Assembly: GCF_900182915.1 (NCBI RefSeq)
Contig: NZ_FXUG01000026.1
Span: 1 to 46,204 of the forward strand
Direction: 5' to 3'
DNA: 46,204 nucleotides
DNA from: Neorhodopirellula lusitana
GTDB lineage: Bacteria > Planctomycetota > Planctomycetia > Pirellulales > Pirellulaceae
Position 1 is the stretch's first letter; each line of letters starts with the position of its first letter. This document shows, piece by piece, positions 16,566 to 26,700 of the stretch. The position numbers and the translations under genes were made by a program. The notes under the pieces are model-generated. The model searched no databases. It saw nothing but the letters and a program-made list of their open reading frames with translations, and was not told the DNA's origin.

Positions 16566-16713
16566 CTTCTGGCTCCTCTCGTAGCCGATGTCGCCAGACT
16601 TCGGGAAAACGTCGGTCGGCCAGAAATCTGGTTCTCCAGAGCCAAGCCTCAACTCAGCTTCAGCCAGAATTCTCGCAAGCCTAGCCACCCTCGTTATCCT
16701 CCGAATTTCTGGC
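16562..16713. repeat. intergenic region with inverted TTCTGGC motifs
   Basis: The space between dciA and hisF carries several copies of a CTTCTGGC/GCCAGAA motif in both orientations, including the perfect pair GCCAGAAAT (16619-16627) and ATTTCTGGC (16705-16713). It probably folds as a hairpin beyond dciA. No gene is seen between 16566 and 16851. Confidence 0.45.
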
Positions 16714-16851
16714 TATTGACCACGACAAGTTCACTCAACTGACCCGCGATCGACAATGCCGAAACCCGCTCTTCCAGCGATACCGAACTGGCCCCGATTG
16801 CGTTAGGCTGGCATCCGACACTCGTAACTTCACTCAATCGCTGACGTTTTC

Positions 16852-17622
<771 letters not shown>

Positions 17623-17649
17623 CCATCGTCGTCATCGCAAGGAATATAC

Positions 17650-17685
17650 GGGCCGGCAAAAAACCGCCTTTTTTCTTTTGCAAAA
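17650..17685 (+). terminator. possible weak terminator between hisF and purH
   Basis: A short GC stem (CGG...CCG around an A-run) is followed by a T-rich run in the 67-bp gap. The stem is short, so read-through into purH is likely. The palindrome CTTTTGCAAAAG follows and ends just before the purH start. Confidence 0.3.
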
Positions 17686-17689
17686 GTGA

Positions 17690-19267
17690 ATGCTCGTGTC
17701 CGACGTGGTTCCAGTTCGAAATGCGTTAATCAGCGTCAGTGACAAGATGGGTCTGACGGACCTCGCTGCCGGCCTACGCGCCGCCGGGGTGACGATCTAC
17801 AGCACCGGTGGAACCCGTGCCCACTTGGAAAACTCCGGCATCGATGTCGAGGACGTTGCTGACTACACCGGTTTCCCTGAAATGCTCGACGGACGCGTTA
17901 AAACGCTCCATCCACGCATTTTCGCTGGGATCTTGGCCCGTCGTGACGATGACGATCATCTTGCCAAGTTGGACGAGCACGATATCGAGCCCTTCGATCT
18001 AGTCGTCGTCAACTTGTACCCCTTCGCGGCAACGGCGGCCCGTCCGGGTTCGACTCGCGAAGAGTGCGTCGAGCAGATCGACATTGGTGGTCCCAGCCTC
18101 GTTCGAGCAGCGGCGAAGAACCAGAACGACGTTGTGATCGCGACCAGCCCCGAACAGTACAGCGAAATAGTCGAGCAACTCGACACCATGGGCGGTACCG
18201 ACAGCGATCTGCGACGTCGTTTTGCTGCGGAAGCGTTCGAGCATACCGCGACCTACGACCGCAGCATCGCCGATTACCTTTCAGGCGATCACGTCAGCGG
18301 CGAATTCCCCGCCACCATGAACGTGTCGCTGCGACGTAAAACCCAACTTCGCTACGGCGAAAACCCGCACCAACGGGCCGCCTTGTACAGCGACCCGACC
18401 GAACGAGCCGCCAACCTGGTTTCGGCACGTCAAATCAGCGGCAAAGAGCTGTCGTACAACAACCTGCTTGACCTCGATGCCGCTCTGGAAATCGTTCGTG
18501 GTTTCGCCGAGCCATCCGCTTCGGTCATGAAGCACAATAACCCTTGCGGCGCTGCCACCGATGAAACCCTCGCTGGGGCTGTCGAAAAAGCGATGGCAGG
18601 CGACCCGCTGAGTGCATTCGGTTCGGTAATCGGTATCAATCGCACCGTCGATGTCGCTACCGCCGAACTGCTTTGCCAACCCGGTCTGTTCATCGAAGCA
18701 ATTGTCGCCCCGGATTTCGAAGCCGGTGCCGTGGGTCTGTTGACGACTCGGCCGAAGTGGAAAGACAACGTTCGTTTGATGCAGGTCGGACGCCTGGATA
18801 CGATCGGATCGAAGTTCTCGCGTCGATTCATCAGCGGCGGGATGTTGGTTCAAGACGCCGATCGCATGACCAGTTCGTCGTTGCAGTGGAAAACCGTCAC
18901 CGAAACCCCAGTCGAAGATGACTTATGGGACGACATCGCGTTTGGTTGGGAAATGGTTCGCCACGTTAAAAGCAACGCCATCGTGCTCGCCAAAGACACC
19001 GCTTTGATTGGCGTCGGTGCCGGTCAAATGAGCCGTGTCGATAGCGTGGAAATCTCGATCGACAAAGCGGGTGACCGTGCCGACGGATCAATCTTGGCTA
19101 GCGACGCGTTCTTCCCGTTCCCCGATTCCATCGAATTGGCCGCCAAAGCGGGGGTGATTGCGATCATCCAGCCCGGTGGCTCACGTCGGGACGAAGAAGT
19201 CATCGCGGCTTGTGATGAATATGAAATCCCGATGGTCTTCACCGGCCGTCGTCACTTCAAACACTAG
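17690..19267 (+). CDS. purH: bifunctional AICAR formyltransferase / IMP cyclohydrolase
   Basis: 525 residues, normal for PurH, which performs the last two steps of IMP synthesis. The N-terminal IMP cyclohydrolase domain (an MGS fold) shows ISVSDKMGL, YSTGGT and GRVKTLHPRIFAGILARR. The C-terminal transformylase domain shows YGENPHQRAALY, SYNNLLDLDAA, the catalytic KHNNPCG and, near the end, AIIQPGGSRRDEEV. The start at 17690 gives a few extra residues before the conserved RNALISVSDK. It follows hisF by 67 bp and may be co-transcribed. Confidence 0.97.
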   Translation: MLVSDVVPVRNALISVSDKMGLTDLAAGLRAAGVTIYSTGGTRAHLENSGIDVEDVADYTGFPEMLDGRVKTLHPRIFAGILARRDDDDHLAKLDEHDIEPFDLVVVNLYPFAATAARPGSTREECVEQIDIGGPSLVRAAAKNQNDVVIATSPEQYSEIVEQLDTMGGTDSDLRRRFAAEAFEHTATYDRSIADYLSGDHVSGEFPATMNVSLRRKTQLRYGENPHQRAALYSDPTERAANLVSARQISGKELSYNNLLDLDAALEIVRGFAEPSASVMKHNNPCGAATDETLAGAVEKAMAGDPLSAFGSVIGINRTVDVATAELLCQPGLFIEAIVAPDFEAGAVGLLTTRPKWKDNVRLMQVGRLDTIGSKFSRRFISGGMLVQDADRMTSSSLQWKTVTETPVEDDLWDDIAFGWEMVRHVKSNAIVLAKDTALIGVGAGQMSRVDSVEISIDKAGDRADGSILASDAFFPFPDSIELAAKAGVIAIIQPGGSRRDEEVIAACDEYEIPMVFTGRRHFKH

Positions 19268-19290
19268 TATTTGACCCCCAAAAACGTGGT

Positions 19291-19385
19291 GTGGCATAGG
19301 TTTTCAGGCTGTGTATTGGACAGTGGCGTGGTATAGGCTTCCAGCCTGTGTGTATTGGAGACCACAGGCTGGAAGCCTATGCCAC
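19291..19385. repeat. three copies of a GGCATAGGCTTCCAGCCTGTG repeat, two forming a hairpin
   Basis: A degenerate copy at 19291-19313 is followed by one at 19328-19350 and an inverted copy at 19363-19385. The last two pair over 21 bp (19330-19350 with 19363-19383) with one mismatch and a 12-nt loop. It lies between purH and trpC, may terminate purH transcription, and has the form of a dispersed palindromic repeat. Confidence 0.75.
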
Positions 19386-19459
19386 CCTTGTTGTTGATCC
19401 GGTTGAGTCTCACTACCAAGCTTGTTTTTCCAAGCAGAAAACGCGAGTAATAATCTGGC

Positions 19460-20239
19460 ATGACGATCCTCGATGACATCCTTGTCAAAACTCGCCAAAC
19501 CATCGCGAGAGATAAACAAGACGTTGCACCGGAGTCTTTGCGGTCCCAAATCGCGGACATGCCAGCGTGTCGAGATTTCCATGGATCCCTCGCTGCCACC
19601 GACCAGGTGCGATTGATCGCCGAGGTCAAGCGAGCGAGCCCATCGGCCGGATTGATCCGCGAGGACTTCGATCCCGCCAAAATCGCGCAAGCGTATGAAC
19701 AAGGCGGTGCCGCGTGCATCAGCGTGCTGACGGACGAACCGTTCTTCCAAGGTTCGTTGGAATTCTTGAAGGCCGTTCGCGCCGCCGTCGACCTACCGAT
19801 CTTGCGGAAAGATTTCATCGTTGATGAATATCAATTACTGCAGGCCCGTGCCGCCGGTGCCGATGCGGTGCTCTTGATCGCCGAATGCCTCAGTGAAACT
19901 GAAATGGTTCAGCTGGATCAACAAGCGAGCGACCTTGGTTTGCAAACCTTGATCGAACTTTTTGAGCCCAGCAATCTGGAAGCGGTATTGGCAACCAAGA
20001 CCCGGTTGGTCGGAGTCAACAACCGCGATCTGCGAACGTTCAAAACGGACCTCAATCACACGATTGAAGTCGCCAAGAACATCCCTGCCGATCGATTGAT
20101 CGTCGGCGAAAGCGGCATTCGCACCCACGCCGACGTCCAGCACCTCCAGTCCGGCGGCGTGAAAGCGATCCTGGTCGGTGAATCCCTCATGCGGCAACCC
20201 GACATCCAGCAAGCCACCCGCAGCCTGCTGGGCATGTAA
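19460..20239 (+). CDS. trpC: indole-3-glycerol phosphate synthase
   Basis: 259 residues of the TrpC (beta/alpha)8 family, which closes the indole ring in tryptophan synthesis. Key segments are AEVKRASPSAG (catalytic Lys57), LRKDFIVDEYQ (catalytic Lys), LIELFEPSNL, VGVNNRDLRTF, VGESGI and ILVGESLMR, all in the expected order. It is a single-domain form, not fused to TrpF. It stops 10 bp before the convergent end of the caspase-like gene, with no visible terminator in the gap. Confidence 0.97.
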   Translation: MTILDDILVKTRQTIARDKQDVAPESLRSQIADMPACRDFHGSLAATDQVRLIAEVKRASPSAGLIREDFDPAKIAQAYEQGGAACISVLTDEPFFQGSLEFLKAVRAAVDLPILRKDFIVDEYQLLQARAAGADAVLLIAECLSETEMVQLDQQASDLGLQTLIELFEPSNLEAVLATKTRLVGVNNRDLRTFKTDLNHTIEVAKNIPADRLIVGESGIRTHADVQHLQSGGVKAILVGESLMRQPDIQQATRSLLGM

Positions 20240-20249
20240 TGACGAGCGT

Positions 20250-21275
20250 CTACTCCGTGGATGGGTGGTAGATCTCGGCGAGTTGGACCATTAGTTCTTC
20301 GAGCTGAGCGTAGTAATCGGATTCGGACAGATCGTCCTTCTTGGCTCGCAAGGCGTCCACGCTGGTTTCGAGTTGATCACGGGTGATGATTTGCTCTTTC
20401 GTCAACGGAACTGATTTGGCACGGTCCTTGGGGTTCCCCACCGGAAGCGTAACGCGTCTCGCGAGATTCCCATCAATGCTGGCACCCTCTTTCGCTTTCG
20501 CGACTGGCCGTGTTCCGCGGAACGTTTCCGCTCGAGTTCCACGACCGTCCCCGTTGTCATCGATCAGAGCGTGTTCGGTCGCGATCCGCGCCTCGGTTTC
20601 ATAGAACCGCAGTGTTTGTTTGCTGGCACTCAGAAACGCTTCGAGAACGGACACCTCGTCATCGTGGTCCAAGTCCGATTCCATCGATCGCATGGCGTCG
20701 GCAAAGTACTGGCCGAAACGAGCAAAGTTCTGTTCCGATCCGCTTTGAGTCGCCGTCACGATCACGCGTCCTGGTCCCGTTAAAGCGTTCACGAACGGGC
20801 CGCTGGACGACGTGCAGTTGACGATCACGATGGAATCATGGCTGGAGGAATTGTCCGCAGCATCTTCTTGCCGCTCGATCCACTTTGCGAATTCTTTGGC
20901 CGAAACATCCGGCCCCCGCAAATTGAAGTTGGTGGCTCGACTGTCGTGGGTTCCGTGACCGATCAGGATCACCCAGTGGGATGTCTCTTTCGCTTGCTGA
21001 ATCGCCAGCATTCGTTTTTGCAGGATCTCACGATCGCTCGCATCCTGCTTGGATTCGCCAATCGTCACGAGCGGGATGTCGGCGTTCTCCGCCACTTGTT
21101 TCCACTGGCTAACCCACTTCGAGAACATCTCTTGATACTCGTTCGTCCCCGCCGCGCCGACAACCACGGTCAGTTCCGTTGATGCCGCATCGCGAGCTTC
21201 GTCGGCACTGACGCAGCGGGTTGCCAGCATCGCCACAACCCAACAGCCGATCGTCCACATGTGAAGCTTGTTCAT
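20250..21275 (-). CDS. exported caspase/legumain-like (clan CD, C13-type) peptidase
   Basis: 341 residues from the ATG at 21275, which begins a signal peptide (MNKLHMWTIGCWVVAML, cleavage near VSA-DEA). That ATG overlaps the stop of the preceding vWA gene as ATGA; an upstream ATG at 21371 would bury the signal and is rejected. A clan-CD fold is suggested by two strand-end motifs: WVILIGHGTHDSR with the catalytic His (H107) and SIVIVNCTSSSGPF with the Cys (C154), followed by RVIVTATQSG. The C-terminal third is charged and helical. It is the last gene of the eight-gene MoxR/Bat-type operon. It is inferred to act outside the cytoplasm on an envelope protein, perhaps one from the same operon. Confidence 0.75.
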   Translation of the reverse strand: MNKLHMWTIGCWVVAMLATRCVSADEARDAASTELTVVVGAAGTNEYQEMFSKWVSQWKQVAENADIPLVTIGESKQDASDREILQKRMLAIQQAKETSHWVILIGHGTHDSRATNFNLRGPDVSAKEFAKWIERQEDAADNSSSHDSIVIVNCTSSSGPFVNALTGPGRVIVTATQSGSEQNFARFGQYFADAMRSMESDLDHDDEVSVLEAFLSASKQTLRFYETEARIATEHALIDDNGDGRGTRAETFRGTRPVAKAKEGASIDGNLARRVTLPVGNPKDRAKSVPLTKEQIITRDQLETSVDALRAKKDDLSESDYYAQLEELMVQLAEIYHPSTE

Positions 21276-23710
21276 GCCAGACCCTTCCATCGCCTTATCC
21301 CCCATTCCGAACACAAACACGCGATCATTGCCGTCATCCACCACGCGGAGTGCCAAAGTGGATGCGTCCACATTTCCGTGACAGGCACCTTTTGGGTCGG
21401 TAATTCGGTTGCGAACGAATCGAGTTCGTCATCATCAATCACCTTGCCACCGGTTTGGTCAGCAATGCTTTGCAACAGATCACGATTCAAGGCAAGATTC
21501 TGAAACTCCCGAACCTCGGGTTCACTCGTCCACCCTGTTTCCGCGTTTCCAATCGGTGCATCATCCGGTCCGGCAACGGAAGCCGAAACTCGATACGCTC
21601 CCGGTTGATCGGCCCAGTAAGTCGTTCGGTAGACCCCAGCGGATTGGTCGTCGGGTGTGACCTGAAGAACCAACGGTTCACCGCCGATGGGCGTCACGGT
21701 CAACTCAATATTGGCGTTGTCGAGCGGCAGAAACGCTTCGTCCCGGACCGTGATCACAAGATCAATCGCCGCGTCGGTTTCGGCGTTTTTCTCGACGCGA
21801 GCCTCAACGCGGCGAGGCACCTCACCGACTAGCCAGTGAGCAATCTGACGCCACATTTGGGCCGGGTCGTCTCGCGCGTCTCCCTCCGCCTTCGCCGGTC
21901 GATGCATGGACCATCGCCACAGATCACCCAGGGGCATTGCGGCCGTTCGTCCTTTCCCAAAACGATGTGCAACGATCGCGGGCAGTGTTTTTCCATCACC
22001 ACGAACCATCTCCGCCAGTACAAACGCGCCTGGCTTCACATCTCCGACTGAATTGACGGTTGTCAAATGAGGCAGCTCGTTCAAACGAGTGTTCTCATCC
22101 GCTTCGTTATCCCGCAGCCGCAACCATGGCTCAAGCATGCCTTCGCGAGTCATCGAAAATTGATATTCGTCCGTCAAACTTTCCTGACTCGATCGAGGAC
22201 CATAAACGGCAGACAACTCACCGAGTGTGCTTTCGGAAAATGATTTCCCCGAGAACGATTCTTGCCCGCCTAACATCAGTAAGCCGCCGCCCCGCACGCT
22301 GACGAACTGCCGCAAGAGCAGCAACTGGTCTTCGGAGAAAAACTCCGGCTCAATATCGTCCAGAATGATTGCGTGGTACGCGAACAGCTCCTCGTCTGAT
22401 TCGGGAAATCCGTCGCTCAATTCCTCCGACTCTTTCACGCCCATGCGGATCATGACCGGTTCATCGTATTGTTGCGCTAGCTCGGCCTCTCGATCATCGA
22501 CACCGCGAAATAGCGAGTTCGTTTCCGAAACACCTTGATCGCGAAAGCTAAACTTGGGTTCCTTATTCGCAATCCGCATCAAACCGACGAGCTGAATTTC
22601 AGCATCAGCCGAAAGCGCGCGACGCAGAAACTTGAATTCCCAATTCGGGCGGCCGGCGACATACAAGATTCGATACGGCCCTGCCGCACGATCCACGGCA
22701 ACCACACGTTGGTTGTTCACCGCGGTCGCCTCGAATCGTGACTCCACGGCTGATAGGTTAGTAACATCGCTGAACGCTTCGCGATCACGGGCGGCAAAAA
22801 CGGTAGCCGTAAATAAGCGAAGCCCAGGCTTGGTGGGCCGGCACTGGAACGTCACTTCGCCACTGCTTTCACCTGACTTCAATGTGACCTTTCGTTCTTG
22901 TTTGAAATCGGGTTCTTCTTGATCCTGCAACACGACGACCAAATCACGCTCGTCACCAGTGCTTTCAAACTGCACGCGAACTGAAACCGGAGCGGACTCA
23001 AAATCAGTTTGCCGAACACTTATGTCACGGATTCCGATGTCAGCAATGACGTCTGATTCGCCCGGCAAGACAGGGTAAATCGGGATCCCCATGCTCTTCC
23101 AATCAAAATCGGCTGACGGCAAATCCGTGGGATTGCCATCGGTAAACAGCATCAGTCCCGCGATCGGACGACCGGAAAAGCGTTCGCTGATCGAGTTCAA
23201 ACTCGACTTCAAGTTCGATACGTTTTCATTGGCCGGATCCAGTTGAAAGTTACTTGTCGCGGCAAAGGATGTTTTTTCGGTGCGATCGGCGAACGTGTAT
23301 CCTCGCACGTCGAAGTCTTGCTCCATTCGCCGCAGCCAGGCGTTTTGGTTTGAGAACAAATCCTCGACGCGATCTCGCCGTGATTCCGACATTGACGATG
23401 CCTTCAAATTCATACTCTGGCTGCGGTCAACCAGAATCGGCAACAAGTTCGCCTTGGGTCGAGCCCGCTCGCTGCTTTGCATTGGCTGCAAGAGACAGAC
23501 CGTGGCCAAGACAATCGCCGTGATTTTGAGGCCCGCCGCCAGCCAACGCACCCATCCGGCAGACGGACTGCGAGCGTAATTCCAAAGGGTCAAACCGATT
23601 AGCAGACTCGCCACGATCGCCGCAGGAATCAACCACTCGGGCGCCCCCCATATCACGTTCATGCCGATCAAGATTGAGTTACCCATTGGGAGACCAAGAG
23701 CCGAAATCAC
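21272..23710 (-). CDS. membrane-anchored vWA / amidotransferase-like protein (Bat-system type)
   Basis: 812 residues from a GTG at 23710 that overlaps the upstream stop as GTGA; an ATG lies eight codons further in. Two membrane helices (about 25-44 and 58-75) precede a vWA domain with MIDAS motif VDRSQSM (95-100) and LMLFTDGNPTDL. The amidotransferase-like fold follows (YRILYVAGRPNWE, YHAIILDDIEPEF, LLMLGGQESFSG), then an Ig-like domain and a C-terminal helix ending in RRWKGLA. The protein at 7386-9812 has the same order of domains and the same RR-x-W-GLA ending, so the two are paralogues. It is the seventh gene of the operon. Confidence 0.87.
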   Translation of the reverse strand: MISALGLPMGNSILIGMNVIWGAPEWLIPAAIVASLLIGLTLWNYARSPSAGWVRWLAAGLKITAIVLATVCLLQPMQSSERARPKANLLPILVDRSQSMNLKASSMSESRRDRVEDLFSNQNAWLRRMEQDFDVRGYTFADRTEKTSFAATSNFQLDPANENVSNLKSSLNSISERFSGRPIAGLMLFTDGNPTDLPSADFDWKSMGIPIYPVLPGESDVIADIGIRDISVRQTDFESAPVSVRVQFESTGDERDLVVVLQDQEEPDFKQERKVTLKSGESSGEVTFQCRPTKPGLRLFTATVFAARDREAFSDVTNLSAVESRFEATAVNNQRVVAVDRAAGPYRILYVAGRPNWEFKFLRRALSADAEIQLVGLMRIANKEPKFSFRDQGVSETNSLFRGVDDREAELAQQYDEPVMIRMGVKESEELSDGFPESDEELFAYHAIILDDIEPEFFSEDQLLLLRQFVSVRGGGLLMLGGQESFSGKSFSESTLGELSAVYGPRSSQESLTDEYQFSMTREGMLEPWLRLRDNEADENTRLNELPHLTTVNSVGDVKPGAFVLAEMVRGDGKTLPAIVAHRFGKGRTAAMPLGDLWRWSMHRPAKAEGDARDDPAQMWRQIAHWLVGEVPRRVEARVEKNAETDAAIDLVITVRDEAFLPLDNANIELTVTPIGGEPLVLQVTPDDQSAGVYRTTYWADQPGAYRVSASVAGPDDAPIGNAETGWTSEPEVREFQNLALNRDLLQSIADQTGGKVIDDDELDSFATELPTQKVPVTEMWTHPLWHSAWWMTAMIACLCSEWGIRRWKGLA

Positions 23711-26700
23711 TGTCCGCTCCCCAAACGTTCGTAGTATCGTTGAACCGCATCGCGATATTGGTTGGGTACCGGATCACGATCAACGGGCACCAACGCGTTC
23801 TTCTCCGCCGAACGACGCATCCATTCCTCCTGGACGTCGCGTTGCAGTTCCCGCAACGGCTCCGCGATCATGTCTTCCACCAAATCCCACTGCGGCGTCT
23901 TGGACTTCCTCAATAGGTCGGCGCGAACGTCCCGAGCACGATCTCGAATCCGAGCGGCACGGGATCGGATTTCCGGATCATCCACCATTTCTTCGACGTC
24001 GCGCAGTTGATCACTCCATTCGCGGAACCCGTCGCCGGCGATCGGTGAAGCACTCGGACTGTTTTGCCCATCCGATGCGTTGCGACTCTGGCTATTCGGA
24101 CTGGCTTGCGAATTCGAACCGCCCCGCTGTTGCCCTTCGCCGCCGCGTGGTTCTCCTGCCGCGTCGCTAGGCTCGCCGTTGGCCTGCGACTGTCTCGGCT
24201 CACCTTCACCTCCCGAACCTTGTTGCGGCTCACCTTGTGGTGGCTCACCCTGCCCCGGCTCACCCTGTCCAGGAACACCCTGACCCGGGCTACCTTGTTG
24301 CGGCTCACCTTGGCCGGGCTGACGTCCACCTTGCTGGCCATCGCTGGATTGCTCGCTCTCCGATTGTTCGCTTCTCGGTCGGTCACTGCCCGGTTGCTCG
24401 CTACCCGGCTGCCCTTCGCCCGGCTGGCCTTGTCCTTCACCGGGCTGATTTTGTGACGCACCGGGTTCACCTTCTGATTCACCCTCACCGTTGGAACGAG
24501 ATTCGTTTGGACCATTTTCAGCACGTTGCCCTGGCGTGCGTTCTCCATCTTCCGACGTTGGTTCGTCGCCAGATTGGCCGCGTTCGCTGGCATTGGCATT
24601 CCGTATTTCGTTTTCGAGATCGCGGCTGAGCTGTTCCAGGTTGCTGGCGGCCCGCCGTAACGCTTCGGTTTCGTCCCCCAGCACCGAGCCGGCCGCTTTG
24701 TCGATTCCTTCCTTCAACTCACGAATACCCTCGTTTGCTTCCGCTTCCGCGTTCGAAGCCTCTTCGGTAAATCCGTTTTTCAGCAATTCGGATGCGTCAT
24801 TCAATCGATCATCGACTTGCCGCTGTTGCGATCGTCGAAATGAATCGTAGAGCGTTTCAGCGAGCAACGGTTCCGCCGTCTCCGCTTGCTCAACCGTCTC
24901 CTGCATCTTGTCTTGCAACTCACGCAGCCGGTCTCGTTGGGATTGAATCTCTTCTTCAAGCTGTTTTTGTCCCTCACCGGCTCGGAGCCCCGGTGCGGGA
25001 TCGCTCTCCTGCTGCTGTAGACGATTGGAGATGTCTTGTTGACGTTCGTCTAACTCCGACGCTTCGTTGCGCATGTCACGAACCGCGTCGTTGAACTGTC
25101 CGGCTGCTCGCTCGCGGAACTCTTCTCGCATCTCCTCCAGTTCTCGCTCGGCACGCTTACCCGCCGACAACGCTTTGGAGGCGTCGTTTTGCTGAAGAGC
25201 TTCCGAGGCTTGACGAACGTTCTCTCTCGTTTCCGCGAGCTGCTCGCTCTCCTCTTGCATCGAGGATTGGTTCTCAGGACTTTGCATCCGTTCGTCCAAC
25301 TCATCGATCTCTCTCAGCATTTCCTGTTGCTGATCGCGAAGCCGCTTCAGTTGCCGCTCGATCTCCTCCTTCGCTTCCTCATCTTCCGCCATCTCCAGGG
25401 CCGATTGCAATTGAGCGACTTGTTGGTTGATGTCTTCTTGTCGTTTGGCCAATTCTCGAAGTCGACTCAGCACCTGGCGCGTTTCGCGTTCCTGTTGTTC
25501 TTCCGCGCTTTCCTGCTGAGCCTGCTTTTCCGTCTCATAACGGTTTTCGTCTTGTTTGATTTCCAGCTCATTGAGTTGCTGCTGACGTTGTTGTTGTGAC
25601 GAACTCGAGCTGGATTGACTCTGTTGTTGCTGTGACCGGGTCACTTCAAACTCGCGTGCCCGTAGCTTCAGCAAGCCTTCGTAGCTGAGCTGCTCTTCGG
25701 CGAGCGCGTCTCCAAGAGCATCCAAATCACCGTTGTCCGCAGCGGCGTTCAAATGGGTCACAGCCAATTCCATGTGCCCTCGTGTTGCGTCGACGTACTG
25801 CAACGATTTCTCGTCTTGAAGGTTTTCAGCCAGCGTGTCGAGCGATTCAAGTTGTGCCTGTTGGGATTCAGCGATCAATTTCACATTGGTTGTGAATTCA
25901 TCGGTGATCCCGTCTCGCAACACTCGCCACGTCGCGGCAATGATTTCCTTTTGGTCTCCGGCGAGCTTCTCGGCTTGCTGTTCGTTCTCGCTTGGCGGTG
26001 CCGGTTCGCCCCCGGGCGGTGCATTTCCTTCGCGGAAGATCTCTTCGAAGGGACGCACTTCGGCGAAGTACATGTCGGCAAGCGTTCGACGCACCTCCCC
26101 ATTGGGACCCACGTCCTCGGCCCAAAAATAGTAAGATAACAATTGATCTGGCTCGGCTTCGAGCGATTCAAATTCGACGACGTGCTCGACTGTCTGCTTC
26201 TTCGCTCGAGCGATATCCGAGGCCAGCACGACTTCGTTCGATTCGCCTCCAAACGTATAGCTGAGTCCAATTCGCTCCACGCCAAAGTCGTCTTCGACCT
26301 CGGCCGCGAGAGCCAACTCCTGTAGCGGCGAGACACGCACATCACCGGCCGCGGTTGTCTTCAGTTTGGGCGGCTGATTGGGAAACATGCGAACGATCAT
26401 CTCAGGCGGATATTTGTTCATCCGCCCCTGGTTGTCTTCCAGTTCGAGCGAATATCGCACCGACGCATCTAATACGAGTTCGTCCGACGTTGCCACGGCA
26501 GATTCATCGTCGAGATTTAGAACAATCTCCTCGCCTTGCTTGGTAACCAGTCGCGCCGATGCGATCGGTTTGTTCAAACGAAACTTCCACTGCAGCTTTG
26601 TCCCCTGAACCCCCGATACCCGCCGAGTGTCCTCGATCGTTTTATCCGTCATCTTGGTATAGCTCGGATACTGTAAAACAACATCACTTCGCACAAGCGC

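Noticed and set aside
23990..24500. Apparent tandem DNA repeat with GGCTCACC units
   Set aside because: It is the coding DNA of the Gly/Gln/Pro/Glu-rich tail of the DUF4175 protein, in frame throughout.
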